This document shows positions 1 to 9,087 of a stretch of DNA of 64,000 nt, piece by piece. A model generated the notes under the pieces. It saw only the letters and a program-made list of their open reading frames with translations. It had not been told where the DNA came from and ran no database searches. The position numbers were made by a program, and so were the translations under genes. How positions within the stretch are numbered: position 1 is the stretch's first letter; every line of letters starts with the position of its first letter. This DNA is from Sedimenticola selenatireducens DSM 17993 (GTDB taxonomy: Bacteria; Pseudomonadota; Gammaproteobacteria; Chromatiales; Chromatiaceae). The DNA lies in contig NZ_ATZE01000009.1 of NCBI RefSeq assembly GCF_000428045.1, positions 171,075-235,074 of the forward strand, written 5' to 3'.

Positions 1-1692
1 GATCACGTCCGGATCACTGGTGTCCTTGCGTTGAGCGGTGATGGACATCAGCAGATGCTTTTCCACCAGCCAGGAGACCAGGCGACTGTCATAGTCGCTC
101 AGGCCGTGCAGTTTGCAGAAGTCCCAGGCATCCTTGGCACCCAGTTCGGAGTGGTCGCCGCCGCGGCCCTTGGCGATATCGTGGAAGATAGCGGCGATGT
201 AGATCAGTTCGGGTTTCGGCAGTTTCTCCATGATATCGCTGCAGAGCGGGAATTCGCCACGGTACTGCGGCACCGTCAGACGCCGCAGATTACGCACGAC
301 AAACAGGGTGTGCTTGTCCACGGTGAATACATGGAACAGGTCGTACTGCATTCTGCCGACGATATTCAGGAAGGCGGGAATGTAGCGGGCCAGAATGCCA
401 TAGCGGTTCATGCGCCGCAGTTCGTGGGTGATGCCGACGGGTTGACGGAGGATCTCCATGAACAGGCTGCGCGCGCGGATGTCGGCGCGGAAATCGTCGT
501 CGATCAAGTGCCGGTGCTTGCGAATCAGCCGGATGGTGCTCGCCCTGACGCCGTTCAGTTCCGGATGCTGTTCCATGACCAGAAACAGTTCCAGAAGCGC
601 CAGCGGATACTGGGTAAATATGTCCTTGTGCACCACCTCCAGAAAACCGCTTCTGGACTGGAACCGACGGTTGATCGGCTTCGGCTCATCGAGGTGGCAT
701 TTCAGCAGAATCACCTCCTGGAACAGCTGCAACAGCAGTTCGTTCATCCGCCGCAGACGCAACGCGGTACGATAATACTGCTGCATGAATTTCTCGACTC
801 CCAGCTCCTGTTTATCGTCTTCGTAGCCGAACTGGGAGGCCAGGGTGCGTTGATAGTCAAACAGAATGCGATCCTCCCGGCGCCCGGTCAGGAGGTGGAG
901 CGCGAAGCGGATGCGCCAGAGATAGTCCTGGCAGTCCATCAGGTCCAGGTACTCCTCTTCGGTCAGGAAACCGTGCACCACCAGATCGTGCATGGTCTTG
1001 GCGCCATAGTGGCGCTTAACCACCCAACCAATCATCTGGATATCGCGCAGGCCACCCGGACTCTCCTTGATATTGGGCTCCAGGTTGCTGATGGTCTCCT
1101 CATACCGGAGATAGCGCTGTTTCTGCTCCTCCCACTTGGCGGTAAAAAACCGCTCGCTCGGCCAGATACTGTCCGGACCGGTGGAAGCCTGCATCTGCTG
1201 GAACAAGGCCTCCTGCCCGGCCAGCAGTCGGGCCTCCATGATATTGGTGGCGATGGTAATGTCCTGTTTTGCCTCGCTGACGCACTCGGCAACCGTGCGG
1301 ACACTGTGGCCCACCTCGAGTCCGATATCCCAGAAGAAGGTCAGCAGTTCGGCCAGGGTTTCGGAATAGCGATCCGGGTTCTGTTCATCCAGTAGAATCA
1401 TCAGGTCGATGTCGGAACCGGGGTGGAGTTCCATGCGGCCATAACCACCGACCGCAATCATGGCTGCTTCCGCATTGGCAGGCATTTTCAACTTCCAGGC
1501 CTGGAGCAGCAGGTTGTCGATCATCTGGGCACGCATCGGCACCAATGCGGTAATCGGGTCACCCTGTTCAAAGCGGGTCTTGAGTACCTGATAGACCTGT
1601 TTGATGGCGTTACGGAATATCGGAAGCGGGTTGGTTGCCCCTTCAAGCTGACTGGCAAACTGGCCAGGGTCAAAACTTATTTCGGAGGTCAT
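1..1692 (-). CDS. glnD: PII uridylyltransferase / uridylyl-removing enzyme (5' part, truncated by window edge)
   Basis: GlnD is the bifunctional nitrogen sensor that adds UMP to PII proteins at low glutamine and removes it at high glutamine. The visible 564 codons read on the minus strand from the ATG at 1692. They hold the nucleotidyltransferase motif (GGYGRMEL followed by SDID, about residues 82-96) and the HD-type uridylyl-removing site (HDIAKG, His504-Asp505, followed by GGDHSELGA). The family is usually close to 900 residues, so the rest of the HD region and the two C-terminal ACT domains lie beyond base 1. map ends 15 bases upstream on the same strand, so the two are probably co-transcribed. 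Identification is from motifs and overall collinearity. Confidence 0.95.
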   Translation of the reverse strand, partial: MTSEISFDPGQFASQLEGATNPLPIFRNAIKQVYQVLKTRFEQGDPITALVPMRAQMIDNLLLQAWKLKMPANAEAAMIAVGGYGRMELHPGSDIDLMILLDEQNPDRYSETLAELLTFFWDIGLEVGHSVRTVAECVSEAKQDITIATNIMEARLLAGQEALFQQMQASTGPDSIWPSERFFTAKWEEQKQRYLRYEETISNLEPNIKESPGGLRDIQMIGWVVKRHYGAKTMHDLVVHGFLTEEEYLDLMDCQDYLWRIRFALHLLTGRREDRILFDYQRTLASQFGYEDDKQELGVEKFMQQYYRTALRLRRMNELLLQLFQEVILLKCHLDEPKPINRRFQSRSGFLEVVHKDIFTQYPLALLELFLVMEQHPELNGVRASTIRLIRKHRHLIDDDFRADIRARSLFMEILRQPVGITHELRRMNRYGILARYIPAFLNIVGRMQYDLFHVFTVDKHTLFVVRNLRRLTVPQYRGEFPLCSDIMEKLPKPELIYIAAIFHDIAKGRGGDHSELGAKDAWDFCKLHGLSDYDSRLVSWLVEKHLLMSITAQRKDTSDPDVI

Positions 1693-1707
1693 TGGCGGGA
1701 ACCGGAG

Positions 1708-2496
1708 TCAGGCAATGGACTGGGCAGGCTGTTCCCGCTCCTCGTCTCGCAGGGTGAGTACCTCATAACCCGTTTCGGTTACCAGAATGGTGTGTTCCCA
1801 TTGGGCGGACAGACTGCGATCCTTGGTGACCACTGTCCAGCCATCCGGCAGCATCTTGACCTGGCGTTTGCCGGCATTGATCATGGGTTCGATGGTAAAG
1901 CACATCCCGGGAAGCAGCTTGATACCGGTTCCTGGTGATCCATAATGGAGCACCTGGGGGTCCTCATGAAAACCGCGACCGATCCCATGCCCGCAATATT
2001 CATGCACCACCGAGTAGTTATGGGATTCGGCATATTGCTGGATGATGTGGCCGATATCTCCCAGGTGGGCGCCCGGTTTTACCTGGTTGATGCCGAGCCA
2101 GAGTGCCTCGTAGGTCACCTTGGTCAGTCTCCTGGCAAGAATTGAGGCGTCACCGACCAGGAACATCTTGCTGGTATCGCCATGAAAGCCATCCTTGATG
2201 GTGGTGATATCAATATTGATAATATCACCGTTCTTAAGCTTTTTGTTCCCTGGTATTCCATGGCAGACCTGATGATTTACCGAGGTGCAGATGGACTTGG
2301 GAAAGCCGCGATAGTTGAGCGGGGCGGGAATGGCGTTCTGTACGTTGATGATATAGTCATGGCACCGCTGATCCAGTTCATCCGTGGTGATACCGGGTTG
2401 CACATAAGGAGCAATCATCTCCAGCACCTCGGCCGCCAGCCGGCCGGATACCCGCATCTTTTCGATCTCTTCGGGGGTTTTGACGATTACACTCAT
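1708..2496 (-). CDS. map: Type I methionine aminopeptidase
   Basis: This cytosolic metalloprotease removes the initiator methionine from new proteins after deformylation. The 262-residue product has the usual single-domain length. It carries the metal-ligand signatures: an Asp in DIINIDIT, an Asp in FHGDTS, the His of HGIGRGFHEDP, a Glu in TIEPM and a Glu in WEHTI. The start is the ATG at 2496, giving MSVIVKTPEEIEKM, typical of type I enzymes. It is divergent from rpsB, as in many gammaproteobacteria, and is followed by glnD on the same strand. Confidence 0.97.
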   Translation of the reverse strand: MSVIVKTPEEIEKMRVSGRLAAEVLEMIAPYVQPGITTDELDQRCHDYIINVQNAIPAPLNYRGFPKSICTSVNHQVCHGIPGNKKLKNGDIINIDITTIKDGFHGDTSKMFLVGDASILARRLTKVTYEALWLGINQVKPGAHLGDIGHIIQQYAESHNYSVVHEYCGHGIGRGFHEDPQVLHYGSPGTGIKLLPGMCFTIEPMINAGKRQVKMLPDGWTVVTKDRSLSAQWEHTILVTETGYEVLTLRDEEREQPAQSIA

Positions 2497-2689
2497 ACTC
2501 GTTGCGTATCCTGTGGTTTCTGAAAGGCGCTGTTACCTGACTATCGGTTCAATTTTCAGGCTTAATGCTATAAATACCTATTGTAAAGGTTAATTTTGCC
2601 ACATTCATCTCTGCTTGCCATGGGGTTGAATTTATTTCCGTGACTGTGATGTCGGAGTGTGTCAGGCGCTGTTTTCCGGCCGATGCCGA

Positions 2690-2718
2690 TTGTCGCACTG
2701 CGGCTTCTGTGGTATAAA
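2690..2718 (+). promoter_or_regulatory. Candidate sigma70 promoter for rpsB-tsf
   Basis: TTGTCG (2690-2695) and TATAAA (2713-2718) are separated by exactly 17 bases and lie about 170 bases before the rpsB start. The spacing and the good -10 match make this the best promoter candidate in the map/rpsB divergent region. The long leader this implies fits the known autoregulated rpsB mRNA of gammaproteobacteria. Confidence 0.65.
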
Positions 2719-2724
2719 ACGCGC

Positions 2725-2884
2725 CCTTGGTCCGTCAACCGCAACTTGTGGAGGGCCAGGGACGGCAGGATAGCATCCGCCGAACTACTTCACACACGTA
2801 CCGGCACAGCTGTCGGGGTGCCCGGGAAACCGGGTCGCCAGTTGGGGTACGTGGAGGACTAACCCGTACAATTCGGAGCAATAC
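2725..2884 (+). promoter_or_regulatory. Putative structured rpsB leader (S2 autoregulatory region)
   Basis: About 160 untranslated bases separate the predicted transcription start from the rpsB ATG. The stretch contains short helices, for example GGGTGCCCGGGAAACCGGGTCGCC near 2815-2840 and a GGAGGACTAACCC segment near 2850. In E. coli ribosomal protein S2 represses its own operon by binding the rpsB leader. Position and length here suggest the same control, but I did not fold the sequence or compare it with the known leader motif. Confidence 0.4.
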
Positions 2885-3646
2885 ATGAGCAACATCTCGA
2901 TGCGTCAGATGCTTGAGGCTGGCGTGCACTTCGGTCATCAGACCCGCTATTGGAACCCCAAAATGGGGGCCTACATCTTCGGTCATCGCAACAAGATTCA
3001 TATTATGAATCTTGACAAGACCCTTCCACTGTACAAAGAAGCCATGAATTTCATGGGTTCGCTGGCTGCAAATGGCGGCAAGATTCTATTTGTCGGTACC
3101 AAGCGCGCTGCCAGCGAAACCATCAAGGAAGAGGCGACACGCTGTGGCATGCCCTATGTGAACCACCGCTGGCTGGGCGGCATGCTGACCAACTTCAAGA
3201 CCATCAAACAGCGCATCAAGCGCTTGAAGGATCTTGAAGCGATGTTTGAAGACGGCACCATTGAGCGTTTCAACAAGAAAGAGGCCCTTGGCCTGCGTCG
3301 CGAAATGGAAAAGCTTGATCGCAGCCTGGGCGGCATCAAGGAGATGAACAGCCTGCCGGACGTGCTGTTCGTGATCGATACCGGACACGAGGATATTGCC
3401 GTCGCTGAAGCCCGCAAGTTGGGTATTCCCGTGGTTGGTGTGGTGGATACCAACAACAACCCCGACAACATTGACTACGTGATCCCGGGCAACGATGACG
3501 CCATCCGTGCGATTCAGCTCTATGTGCAGGGCGCCGCGGCGGCAGTTCTGGAAGGACGTGCCAGTGCGGCCCATCTGGGTGGCAAAGAGGGCAGCGTTGA
3601 CGAGTTCGTCGAAGTCCCTGAAGAGAAGGCCAAGGCAGCAGAATAA
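2885..3646 (+). CDS. rpsB: 30S ribosomal protein S2
   Basis: S2 binds the head and body junction of the 30S subunit and is needed for loading of S1. The 253-residue product begins [19 protein letters not shown] and includes the family signatures RYWNPKM and [10 protein letters not shown]. It ends in a charged, Glu/Lys/Ala-rich tail. A GGAGC Shine-Dalgarno-like site lies just before the ATG. It is followed by tsf after a 224-base gap, the normal partner arrangement. Confidence 0.98.
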   Translation: MSNISMRQMLEAGVHFGHQTRYWNPKMGAYIFGHRNKIHIMNLDKTLPLYKEAMNFMGSLAANGGKILFVGTKRAASETIKEEATRCGMPYVNHRWLGGMLTNFKTIKQRIKRLKDLEAMFEDGTIERFNKKEALGLRREMEKLDRSLGGIKEMNSLPDVLFVIDTGHEDIAVAEARKLGIPVVGVVDTNNNPDNIDYVIPGNDDAIRAIQLYVQGAAAAVLEGRASAAHLGGKEGSVDEFVEVPEEKAKAAE

Positions 3647-3676
3647 CAACTGCCTGCCGGCTTTGTCGGAAAACCA

Positions 3677-3704
3677 GGCGGGCCCTGCTCATCAGGCGCC
3701 CGCC
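3677..3704 (+). terminator. GC-rich hairpin in the rpsB-tsf gap (attenuator or partial terminator)
   Basis: GGCGGGC (3677-3683) pairs with GCCCGCC (3698-3704). Inside it CCTG pairs with CAGG, leaving a five-base loop and one bulged C. Only a short T run follows (cacttta), so full termination is unlikely. A weak attenuator that lowers tsf relative to rpsB, or a processing or stability hairpin, is plausible. The rest of the 3647-3870 gap shows no gene. Confidence 0.5.
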
Positions 3705-3870
3705 CACTTTAACTGATAGCGACTACTCCGTTAGCTTAACAAAACCGCTGAGGTGCCTATCCGGACACGGCGATGCGCATATCACATCATCCGATTTAGC
3801 ATTGCACGACTGTTCGGGTTTCAAGCCGCTATCTACTTACTAGCTTTAAATAAGCGAGGAATTACGAATC

Positions 3871-4758
3871 ATGGCGATTACAGCCTCTCTGGTAAAGGAA
3901 CTGCGTGAACGGACCGGTTCCGGCATGATGGAATGCAAGAAGGCATTGGTCGAGACCAATGGCGATATCGATGCGGCCATCGAAAACATGCGTAAATCAG
4001 GACAGGCAAAGGCTGCCAAAAAGGCAGGGCGCACCGCTGCTGACGGCCTGATAGTCATCCAGATGACCGATAACAACAAAAAGGGTGTCATGGTTGAAGT
4101 CAACTGTGAAACCGATTTTGTTGCCAAGGATGAGAATTTCACCTCTTTTGCCAACGCCGTGGCACAGCGTGCCCTGGCATCGGAAGTGGCCACCGTTGAA
4201 GAGCTGCTGAATGCCCCGCTGCACGATGGGGAAGAGACCACGGTAAATACCGCTCGTGAAGCACTCATCGTAAAGATTGGCGAGAATATGAATGTTCGCC
4301 GGTTTGAGCGCTTCGAGTCCGCCAATGGCCGCCTGGCCAGCTACAGCCACGGCTCGCGCATCGGCGTGGTGGTGGATATCGAAGGCGGGGACGATGATTT
4401 GGCGAAGGACATTGCCATGCACGTGGCCGCGAGCAATCCAACCTGCGTCTCCGAGGAGCAGGTGCCCGCTGAACTGGTGGAAAAAGAGCGCGAAATCTTC
4501 AAGGTACAGGCGCTGGAAAGCGGCAAGCCGGAAAATATCGTGGACAAGATCGTTGACGGTCGGGTGCGCAAGTACTTGTCCGAGATCACCCTGTTGGGTC
4601 AGGCTTTTATCAAGGACCCGGATACCACTGTGGAAAAACTGCTCGCCGGTGTCGGTGCCACCGTCAACGGCTTCAAGCGGTTTGAGGTAGGCGAGGGAAT
4701 CGAAAAGAAGCAGGAAAACTTCGCCGACGAGGTAATGGCGCAGGTCCGCGGTGAATAA
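3871..4758 (+). CDS. tsf: Translation elongation factor Ts
   Basis: EF-Ts is the nucleotide-exchange factor that recycles EF-Tu. The 295-residue product opens with [20 protein letters not shown] (the UBA-like EF-Tu contact region). It carries the strictly conserved [10 protein letters not shown] motif around residues 80-90. A GAGGAATTACGA ribosome-binding region precedes the ATG, and a strong intrinsic terminator follows. Confidence 0.98.
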   Translation: MAITASLVKELRERTGSGMMECKKALVETNGDIDAAIENMRKSGQAKAAKKAGRTAADGLIVIQMTDNNKKGVMVEVNCETDFVAKDENFTSFANAVAQRALASEVATVEELLNAPLHDGEETTVNTAREALIVKIGENMNVRRFERFESANGRLASYSHGSRIGVVVDIEGGDDDLAKDIAMHVAASNPTCVSEEQVPAELVEKEREIFKVQALESGKPENIVDKIVDGRVRKYLSEITLLGQAFIKDPDTTVEKLLAGVGATVNGFKRFEVGEGIEKKQENFADEVMAQVRGE

Positions 4759-4767
4759 GTGAAGTGA

Positions 4768-4800
4768 AAACAGTCCCGGTCTCCCGGGACTGTTTTTATC
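4768..4800 (+). terminator. Rho-independent terminator after tsf
   Basis: A perfect 10-bp stem, ACAGTCCCGG (4770-4779) with CCGGGACTGT (4784-4793), has a TCTC loop. An A run lies upstream and TTTTATCTTT follows. It begins 10 bases after the tsf stop and should close the rpsB-tsf transcript. Confidence 0.93.
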
Positions 4801-4838
4801 TTTACCTTTCCTTGAACAGAATATTTTAGAGAATCCGT

Positions 4839-5567
4839 ATGTCTGAGTTGATCTGCCGGCGCATCCTGCTCAAATTGAGTGGTGAAGCGTTAATGGGTGC
4901 GGGAGCTTTCGGTATTGACCCTGAAGTGATTGCCAGGGTGGCTGAAGATATCAAAGGACTTGTTGACTCCGGCATTCAGGTTGGCCTGGTGATTGGCGGC
5001 GGGAACATTTTTCGTGGTGAAGGGCTCGCCAAAGCCGGTATGGACCGGGTTTCCGGTGATCATATGGGTATGCTGGCGACGGTGATGAACGCCCTGGCCA
5101 TGCAGAATTCACTGTTGAAGCTGGGTGTTGCTGCCCGTACCATGTCCGCCATCAGCATGGAGCAGGTGTGTGAGACGTACGTACGCAGGAAGGCAGTGGA
5201 ATACCTGGAAGATGGCGTAGTCGTGCTGTTTGCCGCCGGTACGGGCAATCCGTACTTTACCACCGATTCGGCTGCCAGTCTGCGGGCAATCGAAATCGAT
5301 GCCGACCTGATGATCAAGGCAACCAAGGTCGACGGGGTATATTCGGCCGACCCGATGAAAGATCCCAAGGCCGAATTTTACCCCCGCATCAGCTATGATA
5401 AGGCGCTGGCTGATGACCTGAAGGTGATGGATGCGACGGCAATCGTATTGTGTCGCGATAACGGTATGCCATTGCGGATAATGAATATCAATACCCCGGG
5501 TGCCTTGCTGCGTCTGGTGAAAGGCGAAGAAATCGGTTCCCTTGTGGAGAGTGGAAATGATCGATGA
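4839..5567 (+). CDS. pyrH: UMP kinase
   Basis: PyrH phosphorylates UMP to UDP in pyrimidine synthesis, as a hexamer of the amino-acid-kinase fold. The 242-residue product has the phosphate-binding GGGNIFRG near residue 58, the KLSGEAL N-terminal motif and the [16 protein letters not shown] segment. It is the first gene after the tsf terminator and overlaps frr by 11 bases, suggesting translational coupling. Confidence 0.97.
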   Translation: MSELICRRILLKLSGEALMGAGAFGIDPEVIARVAEDIKGLVDSGIQVGLVIGGGNIFRGEGLAKAGMDRVSGDHMGMLATVMNALAMQNSLLKLGVAARTMSAISMEQVCETYVRRKAVEYLEDGVVVLFAAGTGNPYFTTDSAASLRAIEIDADLMIKATKVDGVYSADPMKDPKAEFYPRISYDKALADDLKVMDATAIVLCRDNGMPLRIMNINTPGALLRLVKGEEIGSLVESGNDR

Positions 5568-6114
5568 CATAAAAAAAGACGCGACTACGCGCATGGGAAA
5601 AAGTGTAGATGCACTGGATCATGAACTGGCAAAGGTGCGGACGGGCCGGGCACACCCCAGTCTGCTGGACCACCTCACGGTCTCATACTATGGTTCCGAT
5701 GTACCGCTCAGCCAGGTAGCCAATGTCACGGTGGATGATGCCCGTACCCTGGCTATCACCCCGTGGGAAAAGAATATGGTGCAAACCATCGAGAAGGCGA
5801 TCATGAATTCCGATCTCGGTCTGAATCCGAATTCCGCCGGAACGGTTATCCGGGTGCCGCTGCCGCCGCTGACCGAAGAGCGCAGAAAAGATCTGATCCG
5901 GGTTGTGCGTGGAGAAGCCGAACAGGCCCGGGTTGCGGTGCGGAATATTCGGCGTGATGCCAACAGTGAACTGAAAAACCTGGTAAAAGAGAAGCTGATC
6001 TCTGAGGATGACGAGCGGCGCGGCCAGGAGATAATTCAGAAACTGACCGACCAGCACATCAAAGAGATTGATGAGCATCTTGCGGTCAAAGAGAAGGATC
6101 TGATGTCGATCTGA
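5557..6114 (+). CDS. frr: Ribosome recycling factor
   Basis: RRF splits the post-termination ribosome together with EF-G. The chosen ATG at 5557 gives MIDDIKKD and 185 residues, exactly the usual length. An upstream in-frame ATG at 5542 would add five atypical residues. A purine-rich site (GGAGAGTGGA) inside the end of pyrH is the likely ribosome-binding site. Conserved features include [13 protein letters not shown] and the C-terminal [14 protein letters not shown] helix. Confidence 0.97.
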   Translation: MIDDIKKDATTRMGKSVDALDHELAKVRTGRAHPSLLDHLTVSYYGSDVPLSQVANVTVDDARTLAITPWEKNMVQTIEKAIMNSDLGLNPNSAGTVIRVPLPPLTEERRKDLIRVVRGEAEQARVAVRNIRRDANSELKNLVKEKLISEDDERRGQEIIQKLTDQHIKEIDEHLAVKEKDLMSI

Positions 6115-6185
6115 CCTGATACATCGGATTGCTGACGGGTATGGCCCGCTCTATATCCAGGGCGCACTATGCCGACGAGGTACCC

Positions 6186-6259
6186 GGGGTCAAAGTCGAA
6201 TTTGCGATCAGTTCCCGGAATGGAATCCGGGGAGGTTGTGCAAATCTGGCTCTGACCCC
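6186..6259. repeat. 74-bp three-tier palindromic element between frr and uppS
   Basis: Nested inverted arms are visible: GGGGTCA (6186-6192) with TGACCCC (6253-6259), ATTTGC with GCAAAT (6240-6245), and an inner CCCGGA with TCCGGG. The GGGGTCAAA end recurs at 24442-24450. The layout is like a REP/MITE-type non-autonomous element. A link to REP-associated transposases is an inference. No coding sequence is seen in the 6115-6319 gap. Confidence 0.7.
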
Positions 6260-6319
6260 TTAAAGTTAGATAACAGACAATCTACACAATGCAGCAGCGG
6301 ACAGAGGATTCTGGGTTTA

Positions 6320-7078
6320 ATGGAGGTTGATGGAGTGACCCGGTTGCCACGGCATGTCGCCATAGTAATGGATGGCAACGGCCGGTGGGCAGCGCAGCGA
6401 AAGCTGCCGCGCCATGCCGGACATCAGGCGGGTGTCAAATCGGTCCGTACCAGCGTGGAGCAGTCGGTAAAGCACGGTATCGAGGTGCTTACACTATTCG
6501 CCTTCAGCAGCGAAAACTGGAAACGGCCACAAAAAGAGGTCACCCTGCTGATGGATCTTTTTATGGTGGCCTTACAGCGTGAAGTAAAGCGTTTAAATCG
6601 CAACAATGTCCAGCTGCGGGTCATCGGCGATCGCAGTGCATTTTCCGGGAAACTTCAGCAGCGTATCGCTTCTGCCGAAGCTGATACGGCCGGCAACGAT
6701 GGCCTGGTGCTGCAAATTGCCGCCAATTATGGTGGTCGCTGGGATATCGTTCAGGCGGTCAGGCATCTGGCCAAAAGAGTGGAGTCTGGTGAATTGTCGG
6801 CGGATCAGATCACCGAGTCTGCCATAGCCTCCGCGCTCTCCTTTTCCGATTTGCCCGATCCGGATCTGTTTATCAGGACCGGGGGTGAACAGCGCATCAG
6901 CAATTTCATGCTTTGGCAATCCGCTTATACCGAACTCTATTTTACCGATGACTACTGGCCGGATTTTGATGCTGGAGCTTTCGATAGCGCACTTCACTAT
7001 TATGCCGGCCGCCAACGGCGTTTCGGTATGACCGGGGAGCAGGTGCCAACCCACACATCCCCTGATCCGACAGACTGA
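6320..7078 (+). CDS. uppS: Undecaprenyl diphosphate synthase (cis-prenyltransferase)
   Basis: UppS condenses eight isopentenyl units onto farnesyl diphosphate to make the C55 carrier lipid for peptidoglycan and O-antigen. The catalytic Asp motif MDGNGRW is near residue 20. The C-terminal signatures [11 protein letters not shown] and YTELYFTD are present. The ATG at 6320 gives 252 residues. A GTG at 6335 has a better placed GGAGG (6322-6326) and would give 247; both are normal lengths. The longer in-frame extension to 6236 reads into the palindromic repeat and is unlikely to be real. Confidence 0.96.
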   Translation: MEVDGVTRLPRHVAIVMDGNGRWAAQRKLPRHAGHQAGVKSVRTSVEQSVKHGIEVLTLFAFSSENWKRPQKEVTLLMDLFMVALQREVKRLNRNNVQLRVIGDRSAFSGKLQQRIASAEADTAGNDGLVLQIAANYGGRWDIVQAVRHLAKRVESGELSADQITESAIASALSFSDLPDPDLFIRTGGEQRISNFMLWQSAYTELYFTDDYWPDFDAGAFDSALHYYAGRQRRFGMTGEQVPTHTSPDPTD

Positions 7079-7080
7079 TT

Positions 7081-7902
7081 ATGCTACTGCATCGGATTTT
7101 AACCGCACTGGTTCTTTTGCCGCTGGTGATTGGAGGGGTGCTCTACCTGCCGACCACGGGCTTCGCCCTTTTGTTGGCCGCAGTGATTCTCCTGGGGGCG
7201 GATGAATGGACGCGGCTGGCTGAGTTTACGAAATTCCCTGAGCGAATTTTCTATCTGCTGACCATGGCGCTGGCCATGGCAGTACTCTACGTTGTCTTGC
7301 CTAACCAGTGGGTGAGTTTGGGATTGTTTGCGGGCGCCGCCTTCGGCTGGTTTGCGATCAGCTTGATAATTATCCGTTATCGGCCGGAGAAACCGCTTGA
7401 GCCAGGCCGACCAGTCAAGCTGCTGATCGGTTATTTTGTGCTGTTGCCCACCTGGGCGGCACTGGTCTATCTGCATAACTATGGTCCCCAGGGACCTGCT
7501 CTGGTGCTATTCGCCCTGTCGCTCTCCTGGGTGGCCGATACCGGCGCCTACTTTGCCGGCAGACAGTGGGGAAAGATCAAGCTGTCCCCCCATATCAGCC
7601 CGAAAAAGACCCGCGAGGGTGTCTACGGTGCCCTGGCTGCAGTAGCGTTGTGGAGCGGGCTGTTGATCTGGTTGCGCCCGGAAACGGGTACCGTATCCCA
7701 GGTTGTAACGCTCTGCCTGCTGGTTTGCCTGGTGTCGGTGGTTGGCGATCTGTTCGAAAGTCTGCTGAAACGACAGGCCGGTATTAAGGACAGCGGTAAT
7801 CTACTGCCCGGTCATGGGGGTATACTGGATAGAATTGACAGTCTGACAGCGGTGGCGCCGGTGTTTACCCTGGGACTGTTGTTACTTGGGGGTGGCAGGT
7901 GA
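7081..7902 (+). CDS. cdsA: Phosphatidate cytidylyltransferase (CDP-diacylglycerol synthase)
   Basis: CdsA is an integral membrane enzyme that makes CDP-diacylglycerol from CTP and phosphatidate, the branch point of phospholipid synthesis. The 273-residue product is mostly hydrophobic helices. It carries the family signature ISPKKTREG near residue 170 and the C-terminal [17 protein letters not shown]...[11 protein letters not shown] block. It starts two bases after the uppS stop, and its stop overlaps the dxr start by four bases. Confidence 0.97.
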   Translation: MLLHRILTALVLLPLVIGGVLYLPTTGFALLLAAVILLGADEWTRLAEFTKFPERIFYLLTMALAMAVLYVVLPNQWVSLGLFAGAAFGWFAISLIIIRYRPEKPLEPGRPVKLLIGYFVLLPTWAALVYLHNYGPQGPALVLFALSLSWVADTGAYFAGRQWGKIKLSPHISPKKTREGVYGALAAVALWSGLLIWLRPETGTVSQVVTLCLLVCLVSVVGDLFESLLKRQAGIKDSGNLLPGHGGILDRIDSLTAVAPVFTLGLLLLGGGR

Positions 7903-9077
7903 TCGGCTTGACAGTATTGGGCTCGACCGGCTCTATCGGTATCAGCACGCTGGATGTGGTTGCGCGACACCCGGACCGGTATCGTATCGTTGCCCTGACT
8001 GCCAACCGGGATGTGGATGGGCTCTACCGGCAGTGCCTGCAGTTTCGGCCGGATTATGCAGTCATGGCGCATCGAGATGCGGCGCTCAGCCTGGAGCAAC
8101 GGCTCAAGGAGGCGGGATCGTCGATCAATGTGCTGGCCGGCGTGGAGGGACTGGAACATGTCGCCTCTATTTCCGATGCCCACTATGTCATGGCGGCCAT
8201 TGTCGGTGCTGCCGGTCTGTTGCCGACACTGGCGGCGGCCAGGGCGGGCAAGCGGGTGTTGCTGGCCAATAAAGAGGCGCTGGTAGTGGCTGGTGAGCTG
8301 TTCATGCAGGCCGTTGAGCAGGGCGGGGCGGAAATCCTGCCGATCGACAGCGAGCATAATGCGGTATTTCAGTGCATGCCGGCCGATTTCTCGCACGGGT
8401 TGGACCAGGTGGGTGTTTCCCGCATCCTGTTGACGGCATCCGGAGGGCCTTTTCGCACACTCTCGCTGGATCAGCTTCAGGACGTGACACCGGATCAGGC
8501 CTGTGCCCACCCCAACTGGGATATGGGGCGCAAGATATCGGTGGATTCCGCCACCATGATGAACAAGGGTCTGGAGGTGATTGAGGCCTGCTGGCTGTTC
8601 CATACGACGCCGGACCGGATCAAGGTGGTGTTGCATCCGCAAAGCGTTATTCACTCCATGGTTGCCTATACGGATGGCTCGGTGCTCGCGCAACTGGGCA
8701 ATCCCGATATGCGTACCCCGATCGCCCATGCTCTGGCGTGGCCGGAGCGCATCGAATCCGGGGTGGCCCCTCTGGATCTGTTTGATGTGGCTCGACTCGA
8801 TTTTGAGCCGCCCAGTCTGGAGCGGTTTGCCTGTCTCCGGCTTGCCTATGAAGCGATCGAGGCGGGCGGCACCAGCCCGGCTATCCTGAATGCGGCCAAT
8901 GAGATGGCTGTGGATGCTTTTCTTTCCGGAAAACTGCGATTTACCGATATCCCCGGGGTGATTGGTTCGGTACTCGATACCCTGCCGGGAGAGCATGGTG
9001 CCGATCTGGATACCCTGCTTGCGATTGATGAGTCGGCCCGCCGGCGGGCGGAACAATTGATCCGTAACAGGGTCTGA
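7899..9077 (+). CDS. dxr: 1-deoxy-D-xylulose 5-phosphate reductoisomerase
   Basis: Dxr (IspC) converts DXP to MEP with NADPH, the committed step of the non-mevalonate isoprenoid pathway. The 392-residue product starts from GTG at 7899, overlapping the cdsA stop (GTGA). Visible motifs are the NADPH-binding GSTGSIG near residue 7, LANKEALV, the metal/substrate site [11 protein letters not shown], and [18 protein letters not shown]. Its place between cdsA and rseP matches Pseudomonas rather than E. coli order. Confidence 0.97.
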   Translation: MIGLTVLGSTGSIGISTLDVVARHPDRYRIVALTANRDVDGLYRQCLQFRPDYAVMAHRDAALSLEQRLKEAGSSINVLAGVEGLEHVASISDAHYVMAAIVGAAGLLPTLAAARAGKRVLLANKEALVVAGELFMQAVEQGGAEILPIDSEHNAVFQCMPADFSHGLDQVGVSRILLTASGGPFRTLSLDQLQDVTPDQACAHPNWDMGRKISVDSATMMNKGLEVIEACWLFHTTPDRIKVVLHPQSVIHSMVAYTDGSVLAQLGNPDMRTPIAHALAWPERIESGVAPLDLFDVARLDFEPPSLERFACLRLAYEAIEAGGTSPAILNAANEMAVDAFLSGKLRFTDIPGVIGSVLDTLPGEHGADLDTLLAIDESARRRAEQLIRNRV

Positions 9078-9087
9078 GCTAATCGCC

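Noticed and set aside
31..1395. A 454-codon plus-strand frame at the left edge
   Set aside because: It is antisense to GlnD, whose nucleotidyltransferase and HD motifs read clearly on the minus strand.
7899..9077. dxr lying between cdsA and rseP considered as a rearrangement
   Set aside because: This order is normal in Pseudomonas-like gammaproteobacteria and differs only from E. coli.
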